Part shown: one piece after another, positions 59,945-64,000 of the stretch
Layout: each line of letters opens with the position of its first letter
How positions within the stretch are numbered: position 1 is the stretch's first letter
Assembly (NCBI GenBank): GCA_009801085.1
Contig: VNWV01000003.1
Span: 558,001-622,000 of the forward strand
Direction of reading: 5' to 3'
Origin: Lasiodiplodia sp. COLG20
Lineage: Eukaryota > Ascomycota > Dothideomycetes > Botryosphaeriales > Botryosphaeriaceae
Length of the DNA stretch: 64,000 nt
Program-made: the position numbers and the translations under genes
The notes under the pieces: generated by a model
Database searches by the model: none
Told to the model about the DNA's origin: nothing
Seen by the model: the letters and a program-made list of their open reading frames with translations, nothing else

Positions 59945-62361
59945 TTACGGAAGGCCGCGCCCCGAATTCACGGCGGTTGCAAGCTGCGAGGTATCCGGGC
60001 GATTCTCTGTAGTAGTTCAAAAGTCAACCTTTCGGCCGAGACGGTCCTTTTTAGCACTCACCAGCGTATCGCTCGTAACTATCCAGGTACAGGTCATCTG
60101 TGCTAGTCGTCGCCTGCACGTGAGGGTCCTTCTCAATTGCCTCTATCCATTTCCCCCACCGACTTCCGGCTTCCGGTTCGGGCCATGCGCGGTAAGGCTT
60201 CAGCACCTTGTTGAGCCGGATCACCCAAGGTGCCATCTGGACATCGACAAAAGACAGCTCCTTGCCGAGGAAGAAAGGGCCCTCTTTGTCGGCAGCATCC
60301 ACAAGCTTGGTGATCTCCGACTTGAGTTCCTCGGCGTATTTGACTTGTTTTTCGGCATCCTGCTCTTGTAGAAAGCGGTAGAAGCCGGGGATGAAGTGTC
60401 GGTTGATCTGATCTGTGTCAGTATGGAATTATAGATATGGGATAGTCCTGAGCAAGGGAGCACGCCCCACCAGGGGTTGACTTACATGGTCACTCCACAA
60501 CCTGCTATTTGCACGCAGCTTGGGATCGGAAGGCATCAAGGGCCGGCCCACCCCAAGGTCCTCAAGCTTGGACGAGTCAGCATCGCCCGCGACATGTTTT
60601 CGAAGGGTGCATACATATTCCATCAAGACAGTGCTCTCATAGCATCCCCAGTCACCGTGTCTTAAGGCAGGAACAAGGCCACGGGGGTTGACTTCCAGCA
60701 GCGATTGAGGCTTCTTGTAGGGGTCCACCTCAATATACTGGTACGGGATATCTTTGTACACCAGCGATATCCACACACGTTGGACGAAGGGGCTGCATTT
60801 ACACGAAACGGGTTAGATCAAGCACATCACTTCTCTTTGTTTCGCGGGGAAGGCTGCATACCAGAAGCAGCTACCGAACAACTTCAACTCATTCTCTGCT
60901 GAATGCTTCTTGGCTGTGTTCAGCGCGTTGCCCGTCGCTTTCGTGTGGTAAGTCTTCTTTGCATCGGTTTGCTGCTGGTTGTCAGACATGTTGTCGAGGA
61001 CACAGGCACTTGTAGTAAAAGAGCTTCGTAGGGAACAAAGTGGTAGTATTCGACGACGCTGTGAAAGCACTCGCCCGAGAGATGGAGGTGAACTGGAGAC
61101 AAGGGTATATCGCGATGCAAGCCTGATAGGCGAAGTGTGCACAAGCAAAGACATGGAAGGAGGAAGGGCGAGGTTGAAAGGTGATGTTGATGTCAGGAAA
61201 GTATGACGCCATAGCCGAGATCTCCACGTGGGTCCTGATTCCAGGGTCCAACGCCGATCGCAAACGAAAATAGAAGACCTTACCGGCTGCTGCTTCTTCT
61301 TCTCCTTCTCGTTCTTCAACGTGTGCCTGATGACACTGTTCTTTTTGATCCTGTCGCTTTCTTCCAAGTCATGCTTGTGCGGGCCAGGATTGCCATCAGC
61401 TTTGCCGTTCGCTCCATTGCCGTTCACACGCTGGATTGTGTAAATTTTGCGGCTGTACGGATCAGGCTGGGTCAAATGCAGAGCGGACATGGGCCATTGG
61501 AGCTGCCCAGGCACGTTCGAAGCTGGTGCAAGAGGAGCGGACTCTGGGACAGGCTGCTCAGTCAAGGGGCCGACGTTGTCAGTCGTAGCAGAGCCAGGCT
61601 CGTATTCGGTAATCTTTATCTTAACATCGCAGAGATCACGTTCACGAGCAACACGCTTACGCTTTTTCTTGTTGGGGTCGTCCGACTTGGGAGTGCCTGG
61701 AGGACGACCCTTCAAGCGGCAGTCCCAGTAGTGCGAGACGAAGGGCTTGCGCTTGTATCGCTGGGTCGAGCGGTGCGAGTAGATGTTGTCTACGTGCGGC
61801 CAGTACGTCTGGAATCTGACAGGCACGGTGGTCAGAGGGCTGCACAGAGCATTCTGTCCCTGGGACATACTGATCCTCAGTCATGACAATCGTCTGGTCA
61901 ACGTCGAAGAGGCGCTGTCTCCACTGGTCCAAGTTCGGGGGGTCCAGCACGAGCTTCAACCCTTCGATCTTGCCATCGGACTTCGCCGCATCTTGGACCT
62001 CGGGCGGCGCCTGAATCTGGACGCGAGGAGCCGCAAACTGCGGGTCCTGCGGCGAGCCAAAGTGGAAGAGGGTAGTATTGGACTGGTGGGGTGAGATGTG
62101 CTGTGACTGCAGGCCGCTTAAATTAGGCGGCAGCTGGTCCCTCTGCGATCGAATTGCCCGATCGGGAACGGCAGTCAAGAAAGCGGGCTGCTGGAAAAGG
62201 ACGCTGGAGTCATCGGGATTCACGGCGTAGGTTCCCGAAGCAGCGGCGGCAGCGGCGAAGGCGTGGGCGGCGCCGCGGTCGTCCTGGGGGTGCTGGAAGG
62301 TGTGCAAGGCTGCAGGCTGCAGGGTGCGCAGCTGCGGCGGCGATGTCGCGATATGATCCAT
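59945..62361 (-). CDS. AT-hook-like domain fused to omega-class glutathione S-transferase
   Basis: Proposed exons: complement(59945..60006, 60062..60407, 60486..60566, 60615..60792, 60862..about 60971, 61284..61815, 61871..62361), about 600 residues. The N-terminal part has a Pro/Gln/Ala-rich region, then a basic block (YWPHVDNIYSHRSTQRYKRK, GRPPGTPKS, KKKRKRVARERDLCDVKIKI) with an AT-hook-like core and a probable nuclear signal. The C-terminal part is an omega-type GST: thioredoxin-fold catalytic Cys in GSCFCPFVQRVW, VNPRGLVPALRHGD, YESTVLMEYLEDLGVG, SDHINRHFIPGFYRF, FFLGKELSFVDVQMAPW, ending TAVNSGRGLP. Omega GSTs act as thiol transferases or dehydroascorbate reductases. No stop separates the halves and donor GTAAGG (61283) joins them in phase. 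The final 62-nt exon restores the usual C-terminus. Alternatives are a GST-only product from ATG 61154 or 60989. Confidence 0.75.
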
Positions 62362-63467
62362 TGCTGAAGATCCGTCGCTGCTTTAAGACGGGAAAGCTAA
62401 AGGTGGCATGGCATGACATGGCAGTCGCGGCGGCTGCACTTTGTCCCGTTCCGCGCACGTGCGATGAGGCATGCTCTCTCATCTCGTCGTCTTACGCTGA
62501 TCAGCTATCTTTTGAGACGAAACATGAAAAACTATCGACGCCACGCAATCCTGCCCAAGCCCAAGGCGTCTGCCGGCGGTGTAAGACGGGAGTGGATGCC
62601 AATGGAGCCGCATGGAGACCCTTCTTTTTTGTTGCCGGGCCTTCCTCGGGCCCCGTTGCTGACGCGGTTGGAGAAAAGGTAGTGGCCAGTTTCGCGCCGG
62701 GGCTCCACTGCCCAGCCGGCCATCAGCCGGCCACTTTCCGCCCCCAACAGGGCCCCTCTGCACGTCCATGATTAACAACAAGGGACGTTCCAATCATAGA
62801 CTCTCCACCATCTGTGCCATCGTCCTCACAGTACCCGCTCGAAAGAGGCGCAATGGTAGGCAACAGCCAGCCAAGGGAAACGTGCTGGCTGCCGGCCCCC
62901 AAGGCCCCACTGCCGACTGCAGTTTCGCTTACGGCCCATCAGGTCTGGCCAGACACTTCAACCCTAATGCCCTGTTTTTGCCGCCTGCATTCACGGAGCG
63001 AGGCACCGTGTAGCACCACCTCGCACCTGTTCCAGCAGTTCGGAGGCGCCCTCGTTTGTGCCCTGGATGCGATGCTTTCTGTCATGCAAAAACGTGTCTG
63101 TCGTTGCAAAATGCGACAGGCTGACGCACGCCGTAGGATTCAAGCCTCAGCGGGCGCAGCCACCACATCTCGCCCGTGCTCGCTCCTAATATAGCCGCTG
63201 ACGGCACCACAGCCGCCCCATATACCTGTTTTGCGCTAGCAACCAGATAAGCACCAATGTTCGAAATGTCGAAGATGTACTCTTTTTCTGGGCTTTCTCG
63301 GCCAAACAGTGTGTGACATTTCAATAAGAGGCTGACACGAGGCTGTCAATAATCTCCGTTGCCTGTGTCACCTCATCCTGCTTTCTTCCTCAGGCACTTT
63401 TTATGCTGGACTCTGCAGCCTGTCACTGATTTTTGTCTTCGTTGTTTGTTTGCTGCACATCCACACA
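62362..63467. other. intergenic, divergent promoters of the GST fusion and GH71 genes
   Basis: 1.1 kb between head-to-head genes. No coding feature is supported. The 150 bp before ATG 63468 are T/C-rich leader. Confidence 0.5.
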
Positions 63468-64000
63468 ATGCGTGTTCGGACTCTAAGGTCTCTGGCCATT
63501 GGCACTGCGGCATTGCTGTGTGGCAGGTCACTTGCTGCAGATGTGAAGAAAGCAGTGTTTGCTCACTACATGGTTCGTCAGCCAACATCCCTGCAGTAGC
63601 TCCCGACACTAACCACCCTTTGCAGGTTGGAGTTATCCACGAAGACCATGTTCATCAGGATGTCGACGATGCAGTCGCCATGGGCTTGGACGGGTTTGCT
63701 CTGAACATTGGAGACCCGTCCACCCAGTTCACTCGCGATGTGTTCAACAACATGTTCGACTACACTCGTGACAACCACCCCAACTTCAAGCTGTTCATCA
63801 GCATGGACCTGTGGTCTAACAACGACACAATAAACTTCGACGGCTACTTCACCGACTTCCTCGGCCACGAAGCCTACTACAAGGGCCCCAACGGCTACCC
63901 GTTCGTGAGCACTTACGGCAACGGTGGCTTCTCCGAGAAGGTCTGGAAGAACTGGCGGAACCGCTGGGGCGACAAGGTCTACTTCGTCCCCGACTTCGCC
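63468..64000 (+). CDS. secreted GH71 alpha-1,3-glucanase, 3' partial
   Basis: Exons 63468..63572 and 63626 onward, running off the window; about 160 residues are visible. The N-terminus MRVRTLRSLAIGTAALLCGR with SLAA is a signal peptide: basic start, hydrophobic core, small residues at the probable cleavage site. The mature protein starts DVKKAVFAHYMVGVIHEDH, the usual entry of GH71 enzymes, and continues MGLDGFALNIGDPS, HPNFKLFISMDLWSNND, YYKGPNGYPFVSTYGNGG and WGDKVYFVPDFA, all typical of the catalytic barrel. GH71 enzymes hydrolyse alpha-1,3-glucan (mutan), in fungal cell-wall remodelling or attack on other fungi. The intron donor GTTCGT is weak, but the joined AHYM-VG motif matches the family. 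Confidence 0.9.

Noticed and set aside
60051..60053. Stop codon TAA of the GST directly after YERYAGEC
   Set aside because: A GTGAGT donor at 60061 and an acceptor at 60007 add a 62-nt exon giving the family C-terminus, so this stop is probably intronic.
60862..60989. ATG 60989 (MSDNQQQ) as the normal start of an independent GST gene
   Set aside because: It overlaps the branch-point region of the fusion intron and the frame continues upstream without a stop; kept only as an alternative.

Overview
The window is filamentous-fungal nuclear DNA, from an ascomycete of the Pezizomycotina, probably a Dothideomycete (the class is a guess from gene content and intron style). The evidence is short GT..AG introns, mostly 50-120 nt with CTRAY-type branch points, a seven-exon beta-tubulin gene, a Zn(II)2Cys6 regulator, and family members typical of this group. 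I find no operons, CRISPR arrays, rRNA or convincing tRNA genes. All intron-containing models below were built by eye and the exon lengths checked for frame.

Left third (1-29 kb) is gene-dense and mostly housekeeping. In order: a 5'-truncated PPR-like mitochondrial protein; a Mob2-type NDR-kinase activator (-) divergent from the Paf1-complex subunit Leo1 (+); an 11-TM-type amino acid transporter; the phosphatidylcholine-synthesis methyltransferase Opi3; beta-tubulin (-) divergent from dipeptidyl peptidase III (+); the replication initiation factor Sld3; an unrecognised 534-residue protein bracketed by copies of a small palindromic DNA transposon (MITE); a Zn2Cys6 transcription factor; and the small GTPase Arf1.

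Middle (29-36 kb) has a 2.3 kb gene-free stretch, a small repeat-built hypothetical protein with a predicted membrane segment and coiled coil, and a divergent pair: a U1-type zinc-finger (WBP4/FBP21-like) splicing protein (-) and the mitochondrial translocase subunit Tim54 (+).

Right half (35-60 kb) is unusual. About 24 kb holds one recognisable protein gene, a two-finger C2H2 transcription factor at 45.7-46.7 kb, with about 10.5 kb of non-coding sequence downstream and about 13 kb upstream. This DNA is not AT-rich or RIP-like and carries microsatellites, homopolymers and a 17-bp tandem repeat. The window ends with a gene that joins an AT-hook-like basic domain to an omega-class glutathione S-transferase in one open frame (-), and the 5' part of a secreted GH71 alpha-1,3-glucanase (+).

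The points most worth a second look are the AT-hook/GST fusion with a stop-free intron that encodes a mitochondrial-presequence-like stretch, the MITE family around 21-23 kb, the gene desert centred on the C2H2 regulator, and the repeat-built small protein at 31.4 kb.
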